Shown: positions 9,030 to 18,874, counted from the first letter of the stretch. The stretch: DNA of 64,000 nucleotides from Thiopseudomonas alkaliphila (GCF_001267175.1 NZ_CP012358.1:2417001-2481000); one strand, 5' to 3'. Numbers and translations: made by a program. The notes: generated from the sequence alone by a model not told the origin.

Positions 9030-9826
9030 TGTTAAAACCTGATTTACGTTTAGCTATTGTTCAGGGCCCCATGGTGTGGCAGAACATTCCGGCCAATCTT
9101 GAATACTACGCAAAATTACTCAAGACCTTAGCTACGCAGCCTGCGGTGGACTTAATTGTGCTGCCAGAGATGTTTAATACCGGCTTTAGTATGGAGTCAG
9201 CTAAGTTGGCTGAGCCGATTGATGGGCCAACCACCCGTTGGTTGCAGCAGCAGGCAGCATTATATAACTCAGTGATTTGCGGCAGTTTTATTGTGCAAGT
9301 AGGTGATCAAGATTATCGCAATCGGCTGCTTTGGGTGCAGCCTGACGGGCACTATCAATATTATGATAAGCGCCATTTATTTCGTATGGCAGGTGAGCAC
9401 CAGTATTTTACTGCCGGAACAGAGCAGCTGCAGCTTGAGTTAAAGGGCTGGCGTATTCGTCCGCTGATTTGTTATGACCTGCGTTTTCCAGTTTGGAGTC
9501 GAGACCCAGAAACCACTGACTTACTAATTTATGTGGCTAACTGGCCTGCCGCACGGCGTAATGCGTGGAATCGCTTATTGCCGGCAAGGGCAATTGAAAA
9601 TCTGTGTTATGTGGCTGCCACCAACCGCACAGGCCAAGATGCTCAGGGTTACCCCTATAGTGGCGATAGTCAGGTGCTGGACTTTATGGGTGAGCCATTG
9701 GTTGAAGCTAGTGATCGTGAGGGTGTTTTTGTCACTCAATTATCAGCGCAAAAACTAGCGGCCTTTAAGCAAAAATTCCCGGCCTATTTAGATGCTGATG
9801 CTTTTAGCCTAAATCGATCAAATTAA
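9017..9826 (+). CDS. Omega-amidase, nitrilase superfamily (YafV-like)
   Basis: A carbon-nitrogen hydrolase of 269 residues with the nitrilase triad at Glu51 (VLPEMFNTGF), Lys118 (YDKRHLF) and Cys152 (ICYDLRFP). The sequence FNTGFSM and the neighbouring methionine aminotransferase point to the YafV/Nit2 omega-amidase type, which hydrolyses alpha-ketoglutaramate or ketosuccinamate formed by glutamine transaminases. I chose the GTG at 9017, which has AGGAG 7 bases upstream; an ATG at 9029 also overlaps the previous stop codon but is too far from that site. The first residues (SDLMLKPDLRLAIVQ) then align with relatives. The exact substrate is not proven by sequence. Confidence 0.85.
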   Translation: MSDLMLKPDLRLAIVQGPMVWQNIPANLEYYAKLLKTLATQPAVDLIVLPEMFNTGFSMESAKLAEPIDGPTTRWLQQQAALYNSVICGSFIVQVGDQDYRNRLLWVQPDGHYQYYDKRHLFRMAGEHQYFTAGTEQLQLELKGWRIRPLICYDLRFPVWSRDPETTDLLIYVANWPAARRNAWNRLLPARAIENLCYVAATNRTGQDAQGYPYSGDSQVLDFMGEPLVEASDREGVFVTQLSAQKLAAFKQKFPAYLDADAFSLNRSN

Positions 9827-9844
9827 GGCAGATAGGAGTTTTTT

Positions 9845-9874
9845 GTGACAGTGGCCCCTGCTCTTAGGTAAAAT
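9845..9874 (+). promoter_or_regulatory. Probable promoter for trmJ-cysE
   Basis: GTGACA (9845-9850), an 18-base spacer and TAAAAT (9869-9874) lie 54 bases before the trmJ start. A hairpin GCGCTC/GAGCGC (9893-9909) follows in the short leader, directly before the ribosome-binding site GAGGAGC. Confidence 0.5.
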
Positions 9875-9927
9875 GCCGCATTTGATTTTTTAGCGCTCGG
9901 TGTGAGCGCAGCGGCCGAGGAGCTTCT

Positions 9928-10719
9928 GTGTTAGATAAGATTCGCGTGGTACTGGTTAATACCAGTCATCCAGGAAATATTGGCGGCGCGGCGCGCGCTA
10001 TGATGAATATGGGCTTGAGCCGCTTGGTACTGGTGCAGCCGCAGAAGTTTCCTAGTAGCGAAGCAGTAGCACGGGCCTCCGGCGCGGTGGGGATTTTAAA
10101 TAACGCCAGGGTGGTAGACACCTTAGAGCAGGCACTGGAAGGCAGTCATGTCGTGTTTGGTACCAGTGCACGTATTCGTTATATTTCCCTGCCTACCGTT
10201 GATCCGCGGGGCTGTGCTGAGCAAAGCTTGAAGCAAATTCAACAAGACAGTGATTGTGAGATCGCTATCGTGTTTGGTCGTGAGCATGCGGGTCTGACCA
10301 ATGAAGAGTTGCAGCAGTGCCATTATCGGGTGCAGGTGCCAACTAATCCTAACTTTAGCTCCTTAAACCTTGCTACCGCTGTGCAGGTAGTGGCGTATGA
10401 ATTGCGTATGCAGTGGTTAGGTTTAACCGAGCAAGCAAGCGGCCTTGAGCATCAAGCGCCAGAAGATCTACCCGAGTCAGAAAAATTGGCCAGTCATGAT
10501 GAGCTTGAGCGCTTATTTGAACACTTAGAGCAGGCTTTGATTGATATTGAGTTTTTAGATCCGGCTAAACCCAAGTTGTTGATGTCTCGCTTGCGGCGAC
10601 TCTATGGTAAGGCACACCTACAAAAGTCCGAAGTTAATATTTTACGTGGTATCTTAACCGAAACACAAAAAGCGGCCCGTGGCGAACTGATTAATCGAGG
10701 TAAAACACCCCATGCTTAA
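9928..10719 (+). CDS. trmJ: tRNA (cytidine/uridine-32) 2'-O-methyltransferase TrmJ
   Basis: SPOUT-class methyltransferase that modifies the ribose of position 32 in the anticodon loop of several tRNAs. The 263-residue protein has the SpoU knot motifs: [15 protein letters not shown] at the N-terminus, [15 protein letters not shown] in the middle, and [17 protein letters not shown] near residue 140-155, followed by a helical C-terminal region. It starts with GTG, supported by GAGGAGC at 9916-9922. In P. aeruginosa trmJ also sits immediately before cysE and the isc operon. It overlaps cysE by 8 bases. Confidence 0.93.
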   Translation: MLDKIRVVLVNTSHPGNIGGAARAMMNMGLSRLVLVQPQKFPSSEAVARASGAVGILNNARVVDTLEQALEGSHVVFGTSARIRYISLPTVDPRGCAEQSLKQIQQDSDCEIAIVFGREHAGLTNEELQQCHYRVQVPTNPNFSSLNLATAVQVVAYELRMQWLGLTEQASGLEHQAPEDLPESEKLASHDELERLFEHLEQALIDIEFLDPAKPKLLMSRLRRLYGKAHLQKSEVNILRGILTETQKAARGELINRGKTPHA

Positions 10720-11506
10720 ACGAATGCGAGAAGATATTCAAAGCGTATTTCATCGTGATCCTGCGGCTCGGCATGCGTTTGAGGTGTTAACTTGTTATCC
10801 AGGGCTGCATGCGGTGTGGCTGCATCGAGTGGCGCATTGGTTATGGACTAAAAATTGGAAATGGCTGGCGCGGGTGATTTCTAATTTAAGTCGTTGGTTA
10901 ACCGCCATTGAAATTCACCCAGGGGCTAAAATTGGCCGTCGCTTCTTTATCGATCATGGGGTGGGAATTGTAATCGGTGAAACTGCTGAGATTGGCAATG
11001 ACGTTACCCTTTATCAGGGAGTTACGCTCGGTGGTACCAGTTGGAATAAAGGTAAACGTCACCCGACCCTAGAAGATGGGGTAGTCGTGGGTGCAGGAGC
11101 CAAGGTGCTTGGGCCTTTTACTGTCGGCGCTGGCGCTAAAATCGGCTCGAATGCAGTGGTGACTAAGGCGGTGCCCGCAGGGGCAACAGCCGTTGGGATT
11201 CCTGGGCGCATTATTGAAAAGGCCAGTGATGAGCAAGCCGCTAAACGCCAAGCCATGGCTGAGCGTTTTGGTTTTGATATGTACGCTGTAGGTCAGGATA
11301 TGCCTGATCCCGTAGCACGCACAATTGGTCAAATGCTCGATCATTTAGCGGCAGTGGAAGAGCGTCTAGAAGGTATGTGCGGTGCTTTAACTGAGCTGGG
11401 GAGTGACTTCTGCGCCAAAGAGCTACCCGACTTACCGAGTAATCCATTAAATGGTAGTGATGATTCAGAGACTGCCAGTGCCGATCAGGTAACGACTCGC
11501 GAGTAA
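10712..11506 (+). CDS. cysE: Serine O-acetyltransferase
   Basis: Transfers acetyl from acetyl-CoA to L-serine, the first step of cysteine synthesis. The 264-residue protein has a short N-terminal helical region ([22 protein letters not shown]) and a left-handed beta-helix of hexapeptide repeats (about 65-165), including [27 protein letters not shown] and the catalytic His region. The C-terminal extension, rich in acidic residues, is where feedback inhibition and cysteine synthase binding occur in relatives. It overlaps trmJ and stands just before iscR, sensible because cysteine is the sulfur donor for IscS. Confidence 0.93.
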   Translation: MLKRMREDIQSVFHRDPAARHAFEVLTCYPGLHAVWLHRVAHWLWTKNWKWLARVISNLSRWLTAIEIHPGAKIGRRFFIDHGVGIVIGETAEIGNDVTLYQGVTLGGTSWNKGKRHPTLEDGVVVGAGAKVLGPFTVGAGAKIGSNAVVTKAVPAGATAVGIPGRIIEKASDEQAAKRQAMAERFGFDMYAVGQDMPDPVARTIGQMLDHLAAVEERLEGMCGALTELGSDFCAKELPDLPSNPLNGSDDSETASADQVTTRE

Positions 11507-11522
11507 ATAACGCTCTAGGACT

Positions 11523-11547
11523 ATAGTTGAGTGCTTTACTGGGATAT
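11523..11547 (+). promoter_or_regulatory. IscR type-1-like binding site (upstream copy)
   Basis: A 25-bp element beginning ATAGTTGAGT and ending GGGATAT agrees with the published E. coli IscR type-1 consensus (ATASYYGACTRWWWYAGTCR, then RSTAT) at about 20 of 25 positions by hand count. It abuts a second copy directly downstream. Type-1 sites bind [2Fe-2S]-IscR and repress isc transcription. Confidence 0.65.
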
Positions 11548-11572
11548 ATACTTGACTTAAATGCTAGGGTAT
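11548..11572 (+). promoter_or_regulatory. IscR type-1-like binding site overlapping the isc promoter -35
   Basis: A 25-bp element beginning ATACTTGACT and ending GGGTAT matches the type-1 consensus at about 21 of 25 positions. It contains a -35-like TTGACT (11552-11557). A weak -10 (CATGCT, 11575-11580) lies 17 bases on. The arrangement of two head-to-tail sites in front of iscR is like that of E. coli iscR. Confidence 0.75.
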
Positions 11573-11612
11573 TGCATGCTGAGTGCCATGTTTAATGCGT
11601 ATGGTGTTTGTT

Positions 11613-12110
11613 ATGCGGCTGACCACTAAAGGACGTTATGCAGTAACAGCGATGCTTGATCTGGCAATTAACGCGGGTCAGGGTCCTGTTTCATTGGCTG
11701 ACATATCCGAGCGTCAAGGCATATCACTGTCTTATCTTGAGCAATTATTTGCTCGACTGCGCCGTAGTAATTTGGTGAGCAGTGTGCGTGGCCCTGGTGG
11801 TGGTTATCAGTTGGCGCGCGCCCAGCAAGAGATTCAAGTGGTGCAGGTGATTGATGCGGTTAATGAGTCGGTTGATGCGACACGTTGCCAAGGCCAAGGG
11901 GATTGCCATCAAGGTGGTAAGTGTTTAACCCACCACCTGTGGTGTGACCTAAGCCAACAAATTCATGATTTTTTAAGTAACATCAGTTTGGCAGATCTCA
12001 TGGCACGTAGTGATGTACAAGAGGTTGCTCAGCGCCAAACAAGTCAGGCGGTTTATAAAAAAGAACCAGCCAATACTTTACAAGAAATACGTACCGCTGC
12101 TGTTGAGTAA
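11613..12110 (+). CDS. iscR: Iron-sulfur cluster regulator IscR
   Basis: Rrf2-family winged-helix regulator that carries a [2Fe-2S] cluster and represses isc when clusters are plentiful. The start is placed at 11613 ([17 protein letters not shown]), where the family begins, giving 165 residues; upstream in-frame codons at 11583 are not needed. The cluster ligands Cys92, Cys98 and Cys104 and the following His (C-x5-C-x5-C, then LTHH) match E. coli IscR numbering. The DNA-recognition region is [18 protein letters not shown]. The ribosome-binding site is poor (GGTG), which may keep regulator levels below those of the enzymes downstream. Confidence 0.95.
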   Translation: MRLTTKGRYAVTAMLDLAINAGQGPVSLADISERQGISLSYLEQLFARLRRSNLVSSVRGPGGGYQLARAQQEIQVVQVIDAVNESVDATRCQGQGDCHQGGKCLTHHLWCDLSQQIHDFLSNISLADLMARSDVQEVAQRQTSQAVYKKEPANTLQEIRTAAVE

Positions 12111-12167
12111 TGCATAAGTAAAGCAACCGATACAGCGGGTAGCCAGACTGATTGAGGAGAAGTGCAA

Positions 12168-13382
12168 ATGAAATTACCGATTTACCTAGACTACTCGGCA
12201 ACTACGCCAGTAGATCCACGCGTAGCAGAGAAGATGATTGCCTGTCTCACCATGGAGGGTAACTTTGGTAATGCGGCTTCTCGTTCGCATATTTACGGCT
12301 GGAAAGCCGAAGAGGCAATTGAAGAGGCACGCCGCCAAGTCGCTGATTTAATTCATGCGGATCCGCGTGAGATTGTCTGGACTTCAGGTGCTACCGAGTC
12401 GGATAACTTAGCGATCAAAGGTGTGGCACATTTTTATGCCTCTAAAGGTAAGCACATTGTTACCTCAAAAATTGAGCATAAAGCAGTGTTGGATACGTGC
12501 CGTCAGCTAGAGCGTGAAGGTTATGAGGTAACCTACATTGATCCTACCGAAGAAGGGATCGTCACGCCCGAAATGGTTGAGCAAGCGCTGCGCGATGACA
12601 CTATTTTAGTGTCGATTATGCACGTGAACAACGAAGTGGGAACCATCAATGATATCGCCGCAATTGGTGAGCTGACGCGTGCCCGCGGTATCATTTTCCA
12701 TGTGGACGCTGCTCAGTCAGCTGGTAAAGTTGAAATTAACATGGAAACCATGAAGGTGGACTTGCTGTCCCTTTCAGCGCACAAAATGTATGGCCCCAAA
12801 GGTATTGGTGCGCTCTATGTTCGTCGCAAACCACGTATTCGCTTAGAGGCACAAATGCATGGCGGTGGACATGAGCGTGGTATGCGTTCAGGTACTTTAG
12901 CTACTCACCAGATTGTCGGAATGGGTGAAGCGTGCCGCATTGCTAAGGCGGAAATGGCTGAAGAAAATGCACGGATGAAACAGTTAAGTGAGCGTTTTTA
13001 CAGCCATGTAAGTGACATGGAAGAGCTCTACCTGAATGGCAGTCAGACCCAGCGAGTGCCGCATAACTTAAACCTTAGCTTCAACTATGTTGAAGGTGAG
13101 TCATTAATTATGGCGTTAAAAGATATGGCCGTGTCTTCAGGTTCAGCCTGTACTTCAGCCTCTTTAGAACCTTCGTATGTATTGCGTGCTTTAGGCCGCA
13201 ATGACGAGCTAGCACACAGTTCTATTCGTTTCACCTTTGGTCGTTTCACCACCGAAGAGGAAGTAGATCGTGCGGCGAGTCAAATTAAAGAAGCAGTGAA
13301 TAAACTGCGTGAATTATCACCACTTTGGGATATGCATAAAGACGGCGTAGACCTAAGTCAAGTGGAATGGCAAGCGCATTAA
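12168..13382 (+). CDS. iscS: Cysteine desulfurase IscS
   Basis: PLP enzyme that takes sulfur from L-cysteine and passes it as persulfide to IscU, and in other bacteria to ThiI, TusA and others. The start at 12168 has GAGGAGA 7 bases upstream and gives 404 residues, the E. coli length. The PLP lysine is Lys206 ([10 protein letters not shown]) and the mobile-loop cysteine is Cys328 ([13 protein letters not shown]), both at E. coli numbering. The C-terminus, ending in VEWQAH, is the usual IscU-docking tail. It follows iscR with 57 bases between and is part of one operon through iscX. Confidence 0.98.
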   Translation: MKLPIYLDYSATTPVDPRVAEKMIACLTMEGNFGNAASRSHIYGWKAEEAIEEARRQVADLIHADPREIVWTSGATESDNLAIKGVAHFYASKGKHIVTSKIEHKAVLDTCRQLEREGYEVTYIDPTEEGIVTPEMVEQALRDDTILVSIMHVNNEVGTINDIAAIGELTRARGIIFHVDAAQSAGKVEINMETMKVDLLSLSAHKMYGPKGIGALYVRRKPRIRLEAQMHGGGHERGMRSGTLATHQIVGMGEACRIAKAEMAEENARMKQLSERFYSHVSDMEELYLNGSQTQRVPHNLNLSFNYVEGESLIMALKDMAVSSGSACTSASLEPSYVLRALGRNDELAHSSIRFTFGRFTTEEEVDRAASQIKEAVNKLRELSPLWDMHKDGVDLSQVEWQAH

Positions 13383-13410
13383 TGCGTGCCTATGAGTGAG
13401 GAAGAGTAAA

Positions 13411-13797
13411 ATGGCATATAGCGATAAAGTTTTAGATCATTACGAGAACCCACGTAACGTAGGCAAGCTGGATGACAGTGCAGAAAACGTTGGAACCGGC
13501 ATGGTGGGTGCACCTGCTTGTGGCGATGTGATGCGTTTACAAATTCAAGTGGGTGACAACGGCGTTATTGAAGACGCTAAGTTCAAAACCTACGGCTGTG
13601 GTTCAGCCATTGCATCAAGCTCGTTAGCAACCGAATGGATGAAGGGTAAAACCCTTGAGGAAGCAGAGCAGATTAAGAACACCACCATTGCCGAAGAGTT
13701 GGCGTTGCCACCAGTGAAAATTCACTGCTCGGTATTGGCTGAGGATGCAATTAAAGCTGCAGTACGTGATTACAAACAGAAAAAAGGCTTAGTCTAA
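13411..13797 (+). CDS. iscU: Fe-S cluster assembly scaffold IscU
   Basis: Scaffold on which a [2Fe-2S] cluster is built from IscS sulfur and then released by HscA/HscB. It has 128 residues from the ATG at 13411, with GAGGAAG upstream. Cluster ligands are Cys37, Cys63 and Cys106 with Asp39, and the HscA-recognition motif LPPVK immediately precedes Cys106 ([17 protein letters not shown]). All positions match E. coli IscU. Confidence 0.98.
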   Translation: MAYSDKVLDHYENPRNVGKLDDSAENVGTGMVGAPACGDVMRLQIQVGDNGVIEDAKFKTYGCGSAIASSSLATEWMKGKTLEEAEQIKNTTIAEELALPPVKIHCSVLAEDAIKAAVRDYKQKKGLV

Positions 13798-13808
13798 GGA
13801 GTGCCCCA

Positions 13809-14132
13809 ATGGCCATTAGCATGACAGAAGCAGCAGCTAGTCATATTCAACGCTCACTGGCTGGGCGTGGAAAAGGATTAGGAATTCGGCTTGGAGTGCG
13901 TACAACTGGCTGTTCAGGAATGGCATACGTTTTGGAGTTCGTTGATGAGCTACAAAATGAAGACCAAGTATTTGAAGAGTATGGCGTTAAGGTGATTGTT
14001 GATCCTAAAAGCTTAGTGTACTTGGACGGTGTACAGCTCGACTTCGTTAAAGAAGGGCTGAATGAAGGCTTCAAGTTCACCAACCCTAATTCGCGCGGTG
14101 AGTGCGGATGCGGCGAAAGCTTTAGTGTTTAA
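13809..14132 (+). CDS. iscA: A-type Fe-S carrier IscA
   Basis: A-type carrier protein that delivers clusters, or iron, to apo-targets, especially [4Fe-4S] enzymes. It has 107 residues with the three invariant cysteines at Cys35 (TTGCSGMAY), Cys99 and Cys101 (GECGCGESF). It lies 11 bases after iscU and 2 bases before hscB in the isc operon. Confidence 0.97.
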   Translation: MAISMTEAAASHIQRSLAGRGKGLGIRLGVRTTGCSGMAYVLEFVDELQNEDQVFEEYGVKVIVDPKSLVYLDGVQLDFVKEGLNEGFKFTNPNSRGECGCGESFSV

Positions 14133-14134
14133 TT

Positions 14135-14659
14135 ATGACTGACGCGCCTAACTACTTTGAGCTCTTATCCTTAACGCCTAGTTTTGAAGTGGATCTTTCA
14201 AAACTAGGCGCAGATTATCGAGCTCTAGCAAAAACTGTACACCCAGACCGTTTTGTGTCTGCTTCCGATACTGAGCGGCGTGAAGCCTTGGCGAAAGCCG
14301 CGAGCTTAAACGATGCTTATCAAACGCTCAAAAATACGACCTCTCGAGCACTGTATTTATTGGCTTTGCAAGGACGTCCTGTCTCCACTGAAACCACTAT
14401 TCAAGATGGTGAGTTTTTATTTCAGCAGATGCAGTGGCGCGAAGAATTAGAAGATCTCCAAGCATTGGCTAGCTTTGATGCAATTGCTCCCTTTAAGCAG
14501 CGTTTAACTCAGGCACGCGCCGAGTTAAATCAGTTGTTCGCTGCAGTTTGGCAAGATCCTGAGCAGTTAGAGCTGGCTGAAAAGTACGCCAGACGCATGC
14601 AGTTTTTAGATAAGCTAACAACCGAAATCAGACAGCTTGAAGAGCGTTTGGACGATTAA
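14135..14659 (+). CDS. hscB: Co-chaperone HscB
   Basis: J-domain co-chaperone that brings IscU to HscA and stimulates its ATPase. It has 174 residues: a J domain (about 1-75) with the HPD tripeptide at 36-38 (TVHPDRF), then a three-helix bundle that binds IscU. It starts 2 bases after the iscA stop. Its stop lies just before a hairpin covering the hscA ribosome-binding site, suggesting coupled translation. Confidence 0.96.
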   Translation: MTDAPNYFELLSLTPSFEVDLSKLGADYRALAKTVHPDRFVSASDTERREALAKAASLNDAYQTLKNTTSRALYLLALQGRPVSTETTIQDGEFLFQQMQWREELEDLQALASFDAIAPFKQRLTQARAELNQLFAAVWQDPEQLELAEKYARRMQFLDKLTTEIRQLEERLDD

Positions 14660-14662
14660 CCT

Positions 14663-14682
14663 GCACCTGAAGTCGCAGGTGC
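14663..14682 (+). promoter_or_regulatory. Hairpin covering the hscA ribosome-binding site
   Basis: GCACCTG (14663-14669) pairs with CAGGTGC (14676-14682) around AAGTCG. The 3' arm holds the AGGTG that precedes the hscA start codons. A ribosome stopping at the hscB stop (14657-14659) would cover the 5' arm and open the site. The pairing is seen; the coupling is inference. Confidence 0.6.
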
Positions 14683-14697
14683 CTGATGATGAAAGTT

Positions 14698-16560
14698 ATG
14701 GCCTTACTACAAATAGCTGAACCAGGACAAAGCCCGCAACCCCACCAACGTAAGTTGGCCGTAGGGATTGATTTGGGTACCACTAACTCGCTCGTTGCTA
14801 CCGTGCGCAGCGGTGTTGCTGAACCTATCGCTGACCTAGAGGGTAATAAATCACTGGCTTCAGCAGTGCGTTATCACGCGGATCGAGTGGAGGTAGGTGC
14901 CAGTGTTCGACAGACTGCGGCGCAAGATCCTTTAAACTCCATTTTATCGGTCAAGCGAATGATGGGGCGAGGGCTGGCCGATATTCAGCAGTTGGGTCAG
15001 CAAATGCCCTATGAGTTTACTGCGGGTGACTCTGGTATGCCCTATATTCAGACGGTGCAAGGTGCTAAGAGTCCGGTAGAAGTTTCGGCGCAAATCTTAA
15101 CGGTGTTACGGCAGCGAGCGGAGCAAGCCTTAGGTGGTGAGCTAGTTGGAGCGGTGATTACCGTGCCAGCTTATTTTGATGACGCTCAGCGTCAAGCTAC
15201 CAAAGATGCAGCTAAGGTAGCTGGTATTACCGTACTGCGACTATTAAATGAGCCCACTGCCGCGGCGGTGGCTTATGGTTTAGATCAGCAGGCCGAAGGT
15301 ATTGTGGTGATCTATGACTTGGGCGGCGGCACCTTTGATGTATCTATTTTGCGCTTAACCCAAGGGGTGTTTGAGGTATTAGCCACCGGTGGTGACAGTG
15401 CTTTAGGCGGTGATGACTTTGATCACGCTATTGCCAACTGGCTAATTGAGCAAGCCGGAGTCTCAGATGACTTAACGCCCGCTGCCCAGCGCGAACTGTT
15501 GCAGCAGGCTTGTGCAGCTAAAGAAGCTTTAACCGAGCAATCGCAAGTAGCCGTAAGTTTTGCTGGCTGGCAGGGTGAATTTTCCCGTGAGCAGCTCAAT
15601 CTATTACTTGAGCCATTGGTCGCGCGCAGTTTGCGTGCGTGCCGACGGGCAGTGCGCGATGCGCAGATTGAGTTGGATGAAATCAGTAATGTGGTGATGG
15701 TGGGGGGTTCCACCCGTGTGCCTTATGTCCGTCAGCAAGTCGGTGAGCAATTTGCTTGCGAGCCGTTAACCTCGATTGATCCAGACCAGGTAGTAGCTAT
15801 TGGTGCCGCAAGGCAAGCTGATGCGCTAGTGGGAAATCAACAGGGTGATGAGTTGCTGTTGTTGGATGTGATTCCATTGTCCCTTGGTTTAGAAACCATG
15901 GGTGATCTGATGGAAAAAGTAATTCCACGCAATAGCACTATTCCGATTGCCCGAGCACAAGAATTTACGACCGCCAAAGATGGGCAAACAGCGATGATGA
16001 TCCATGTGGTTCAAGGGGAGCGTGAGCTGGTAAGTGATTGTCGCTCCTTGGCACGTTTTGAGCTACGTGGTATTCCGCCGATGGTAGCGGGCGCAGCAAA
16101 AATTCGCGTAACCTTTCAGGTAGATGCCGATGGTTTGCTCAGCGTGAGTGCGCGCGAAGTGAACTCTGGAGTAGAAGCTAGCATTGAAGTTAAGCCTTCT
16201 TATGGTCTAGGTGATGATGAAGTGGCCCGTATGCTTCAAGAATCATTTGAGTTTGCTGAAGCCGATAAACAGCAACGCGCATTGCGTGAGTTTGTGGTTG
16301 ATGCCGAGCGTTTAATTGATGCGGTACAGGTGGCGTTAGCCGCTGATGGTGAGGCGCTATTAGCGCCAACTGAACAAGCAGAGATTGAGCAGGCCATCAG
16401 CAAGTTACAGCAGGCGGTTAGGCAAGCAGATGCTGGAGCGATTCAGGCGGCAACTCAGTACTTATCCAAAGCCACTGACGAATTTGCTGCCCGCCGTTTA
16501 GATCGTACCGTAAAAGCTGCCTTAACCGGTCGACAGTTAACTGAACTAGAGAGTGATTAG
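14698..16560 (+). CDS. hscA: Fe-S assembly Hsp70 chaperone HscA
   Basis: Specialised Hsp70 that binds the LPPVK motif of IscU and drives cluster transfer using ATP. The protein has 620 residues from [13 protein letters not shown], the start usual in Pseudomonas relatives. Two in-frame ATGs 9 and 12 bases upstream (14689, 14686) are closer to AGGTG, so the start is uncertain by four residues. The nucleotide-binding domain has [26 protein letters not shown] and [11 protein letters not shown]. The substrate-binding domain follows from about residue 395, with the C-terminal helical lid ending in a non-EEVD tail. Confidence 0.96.
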   Translation: MALLQIAEPGQSPQPHQRKLAVGIDLGTTNSLVATVRSGVAEPIADLEGNKSLASAVRYHADRVEVGASVRQTAAQDPLNSILSVKRMMGRGLADIQQLGQQMPYEFTAGDSGMPYIQTVQGAKSPVEVSAQILTVLRQRAEQALGGELVGAVITVPAYFDDAQRQATKDAAKVAGITVLRLLNEPTAAAVAYGLDQQAEGIVVIYDLGGGTFDVSILRLTQGVFEVLATGGDSALGGDDFDHAIANWLIEQAGVSDDLTPAAQRELLQQACAAKEALTEQSQVAVSFAGWQGEFSREQLNLLLEPLVARSLRACRRAVRDAQIELDEISNVVMVGGSTRVPYVRQQVGEQFACEPLTSIDPDQVVAIGAARQADALVGNQQGDELLLLDVIPLSLGLETMGDLMEKVIPRNSTIPIARAQEFTTAKDGQTAMMIHVVQGERELVSDCRSLARFELRGIPPMVAGAAKIRVTFQVDADGLLSVSAREVNSGVEASIEVKPSYGLGDDEVARMLQESFEFAEADKQQRALREFVVDAERLIDAVQVALAADGEALLAPTEQAEIEQAISKLQQAVRQADAGAIQAATQYLSKATDEFAARRLDRTVKAALTGRQLTELESD

Positions 16561-16564
16561 ACAG

Positions 16565-16903
16565 ATGCCACAGATTATATTTTTACCCCATGAAGAACTC
16601 TGTCCTGAGGGAATGGTGGTTGACGCTAACCCAGGTGAAACAGTAATAGAAGCCGCTCTACGTAACGGGATTGAGATTGAGCACGCGTGCGAAATGTCCT
16701 GTGCCTGCACCACTTGCCATGTGATTATTCGTGAAGGTTTTGCCAGCATGGAAGAGTCTGATGAGTTAGAGGACGATATGCTGGATAAGGCCTGGGGATT
16801 AGAGCCTGACTCGCGTTTGTCGTGTCAGGCGGTGGTTGCTGATACAGATTTAACCGTGGAAATTCCAAAGTACACCATTAACCAGGTGTCTGAGCGCCAA
16901 TAA
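16565..16903 (+). CDS. fdx: [2Fe-2S] ferredoxin of the isc operon
   Basis: Adrenodoxin-type ferredoxin that supplies electrons for cluster assembly on IscU. It has 112 residues from MPQIIFLPHEE. Cluster cysteines are Cys42, Cys48, Cys51 and Cys87 (HACEMSCACTTCH and RLSCQA), identical in position to E. coli Fdx; the extra Cys46 is also family-typical. It begins 4 bases after the hscA stop. Confidence 0.96.
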   Translation: MPQIIFLPHEELCPEGMVVDANPGETVIEAALRNGIEIEHACEMSCACTTCHVIIREGFASMEESDELEDDMLDKAWGLEPDSRLSCQAVVADTDLTVEIPKYTINQVSERQ

Positions 16904-16932
16904 GGCCAGTTTAGCGTTGAGGAGAAAAGGCT

Positions 16933-17133
16933 ATGGGACTGAAATGGGTTGATGTGCAAGAAATCGCCATCCAGTTAAGTGATCTGCATGAAGAGATTGA
17001 TCCGCGTTACATTAACTTTGTGAAGCTGCGTCAGCTAGTGCTAGAACTACCAGAGTTTGAGGATGATCCTGAGCGCAGTGGCGAGCGGGTATTAGAGGCA
17101 ATTCAGGCGGCCTGGATCGAAGAGCTGGACTAA
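16933..17133 (+). CDS. iscX: Fe-S assembly protein IscX
   Basis: A small acidic protein (66 residues) that binds IscS and iron and tunes the rate of cluster formation. The family signature runs from LKWVDVQEIAIQL through DPRYINFVKL to AAWIEELD. A GAGGAGA-like site precedes the ATG. It is the last gene of the isc operon; the palindrome before ndk could end the transcript. Confidence 0.95.
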   Translation: MGLKWVDVQEIAIQLSDLHEEIDPRYINFVKLRQLVLELPEFEDDPERSGERVLEAIQAAWIEELD

Positions 17134-17193
17134 TTTTCCCCAGTTAATCGGTTAAATTGTATAAAGCCTTTGCGTACCCTACGCATTTATCTT

Positions 17194-17218
17194 GAACCCG
17201 CGTATAATTCGCGGGTTC
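17194..17218 (+). promoter_or_regulatory. ndk promoter -10 inside a 9-bp inverted repeat that may also terminate isc
   Basis: GAACCCGCG (17194-17202) and CGCGGGTTC (17210-17218) are perfect arms around TATAATT, which contains a perfect -10 hexamer TATAAT (17203-17208). A run of five T follows at 17221. As RNA from upstream it is a plausible intrinsic terminator; as DNA it is the -10 region of an ndk promoter with a poor -35 (TACGCA, 17-base spacing). Confidence 0.65.
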
Positions 17219-17253
17219 ACTTTTTGTGTCCTATTTTATTTGGAGTTTTAACA

Positions 17254-17685
17254 ATGGCAGTTCAACGCACTTTTTCTATCATTAAGCCTGACGCAGTTGC
17301 TAAAAACGTGATTGGTGAAATCACCACGCGTTTTGAGAAAGCGGGCTTACGTGTAGTGGCATCAAAAATGGTTCAGCTCTCTGAGCGCGAAGCGGGTGGT
17401 TTCTACGCTGAGCACAAAGAGCGTCCTTTCTATGGTGACCTCGTTAAGTTCATGACTTCAGGTCCGGTTATTGTGCAAGTATTAGAAGGCGAAAACGCGA
17501 TTGCCAAAAACCGTGAATTAATGGGTGCGACTAACCCTAAAGAAGCAGAAGCGGGCACTATTCGTGCAGATTTTGCTGAATCAATCGATGAGAACGCAGT
17601 ACACGGTTCAGACTCAGAAGCGTCTGCAGCCCGTGAAATTGCTTTCTTCTTCGCTGAAATTGAACAGTGCGATCGCATTCGTTAA
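17254..17685 (+). CDS. ndk: Nucleoside diphosphate kinase
   Basis: Transfers the gamma-phosphate among nucleoside tri- and diphosphates through a phosphohistidine. The start at 17254 ([18 protein letters not shown]) has TGGAG upstream and gives 143 residues, the standard length; an in-frame extension to 17170 is upstream sequence only. The active-site histidine is His117 in NAVHGSDS. It stands between iscX and rlmN as in P. aeruginosa. Confidence 0.98.
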   Translation: MAVQRTFSIIKPDAVAKNVIGEITTRFEKAGLRVVASKMVQLSEREAGGFYAEHKERPFYGDLVKFMTSGPVIVQVLEGENAIAKNRELMGATNPKEAEAGTIRADFAESIDENAVHGSDSEASAAREIAFFFAEIEQCDRIR

Positions 17686-17709
17686 TTTTAGTTAAGTAGA
17701 GATGAATCC

Positions 17710-18843
17710 ATGACATTAGCAACACAGCAGAAAACCAACTTATTGGGCTTAACTAAGCCGCAAATGGAAGCGTTTTTTGAATCCATTGGTGAGAAGCGTT
17801 TTCGCGCCGGTCAAGTAATGAAGTGGATTCATCACTTTGGCGTCGATAACTTCGACGACATGAGCAACATCAGTAAGGTGTTGCGCGATAAGTTAAAACA
17901 AACAGCGATCATTCAGGGACCTGAGATCGTTAGCCAAGATATTTCCGCAGATGGCACCCGCAAGTGGGTGATTCGGGTGGCTTCAGGTAGCTGCGTGGAA
18001 ACTGTGTATATTCCGCAGGCAGGGCGCGGCACTTTATGTGTGTCTTCCCAAGCTGGTTGCGCCTTGGATTGCAGTTTTTGCTCTACCGGTAAACAAGGTT
18101 TTAATAGTGACCTAACCGCCGCAGAAATTATTGGTCAGGTATGGGTGGCTAATAAGTCTTTTGAAGGCTCCATACCTGCTACTGTTGATCGAGCCATTAC
18201 TAACGTAGTGATGATGGGCATGGGCGAGCCCTTATTAAACTTTGATAATGTCGTATCAGCCATGACACTGATGATGGATGATCTTGGCTATGGCATTTCT
18301 AAGCGCAAAGTGACTTTATCTACCTCGGGGGTGGCTCCGATGATTGATCAGTTAGGTGAAGTAACTGATGTTGCTTTAGCCTTATCGTTGCATGCGCCGA
18401 ATGACGAGTTGCGCAATCAGTTAGTACCGATTAATAAAAAATATCCATTGGCGGTAGTGCTGGATGCGTGTAAGCGCTATATGGATAAGTTAGGCGAAAA
18501 GCGTTACCTGACTATTGAATACACGCTATTAAAAGATGTGAATGATTTACCTGAGCATGCCGAGCAAATGATTCAACTGCTGCGTCATGTGCCTTGTAAA
18601 ATTAACTTAATTCCTTTTAATCCTTTCCCTCACTCGGGTTATGAGCGTCCAAGTAATAATAGTATTCACCGCTTTAAAGAACTATTAATCCAAGCGGGTT
18701 ATAACGTGACGGTGCGCTTAACCCGTGGCGAAGATATTGATGCTGCTTGTGGTCAGTTAGTGGGTAATGTACAAGATAGGACCCGCAGAAGTGAGCGCTA
18801 TATTGCTATACGCCAAGTAAACTCAGAACTAGAAGAAGTATAG
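17710..18843 (+). CDS. rlmN: Dual-specificity RNA methyltransferase RlmN
   Basis: Radical-SAM enzyme that makes 2-methyladenosine at 23S rRNA A2503 and tRNA A37. The protein has 377 residues. The [4Fe-4S]-binding CxxxCxxC is Cys117, Cys121, Cys124 ([11 protein letters not shown]), and the C-terminal catalytic cysteine is Cys347 (DAACGQLVG). Other family blocks are [12 protein letters not shown] and [10 protein letters not shown]. It begins 24 bases after ndk and depends on clusters made by the isc genes upstream. Confidence 0.96.
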   Translation: MTLATQQKTNLLGLTKPQMEAFFESIGEKRFRAGQVMKWIHHFGVDNFDDMSNISKVLRDKLKQTAIIQGPEIVSQDISADGTRKWVIRVASGSCVETVYIPQAGRGTLCVSSQAGCALDCSFCSTGKQGFNSDLTAAEIIGQVWVANKSFEGSIPATVDRAITNVVMMGMGEPLLNFDNVVSAMTLMMDDLGYGISKRKVTLSTSGVAPMIDQLGEVTDVALALSLHAPNDELRNQLVPINKKYPLAVVLDACKRYMDKLGEKRYLTIEYTLLKDVNDLPEHAEQMIQLLRHVPCKINLIPFNPFPHSGYERPSNNSIHRFKELLIQAGYNVTVRLTRGEDIDAACGQLVGNVQDRTRRSERYIAIRQVNSELEEV

Positions 18844-18874
18844 TACTAACCAGCAGGCAAGTAAGGGAGAGGTG

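Noticed and set aside
14686..14697. Upstream ATGs as the hscA start
   Set aside because: Family members begin at [10 protein letters not shown]; the upstream codons add only four residues, though they are nearer the ribosome-binding site, so the choice is not certain.
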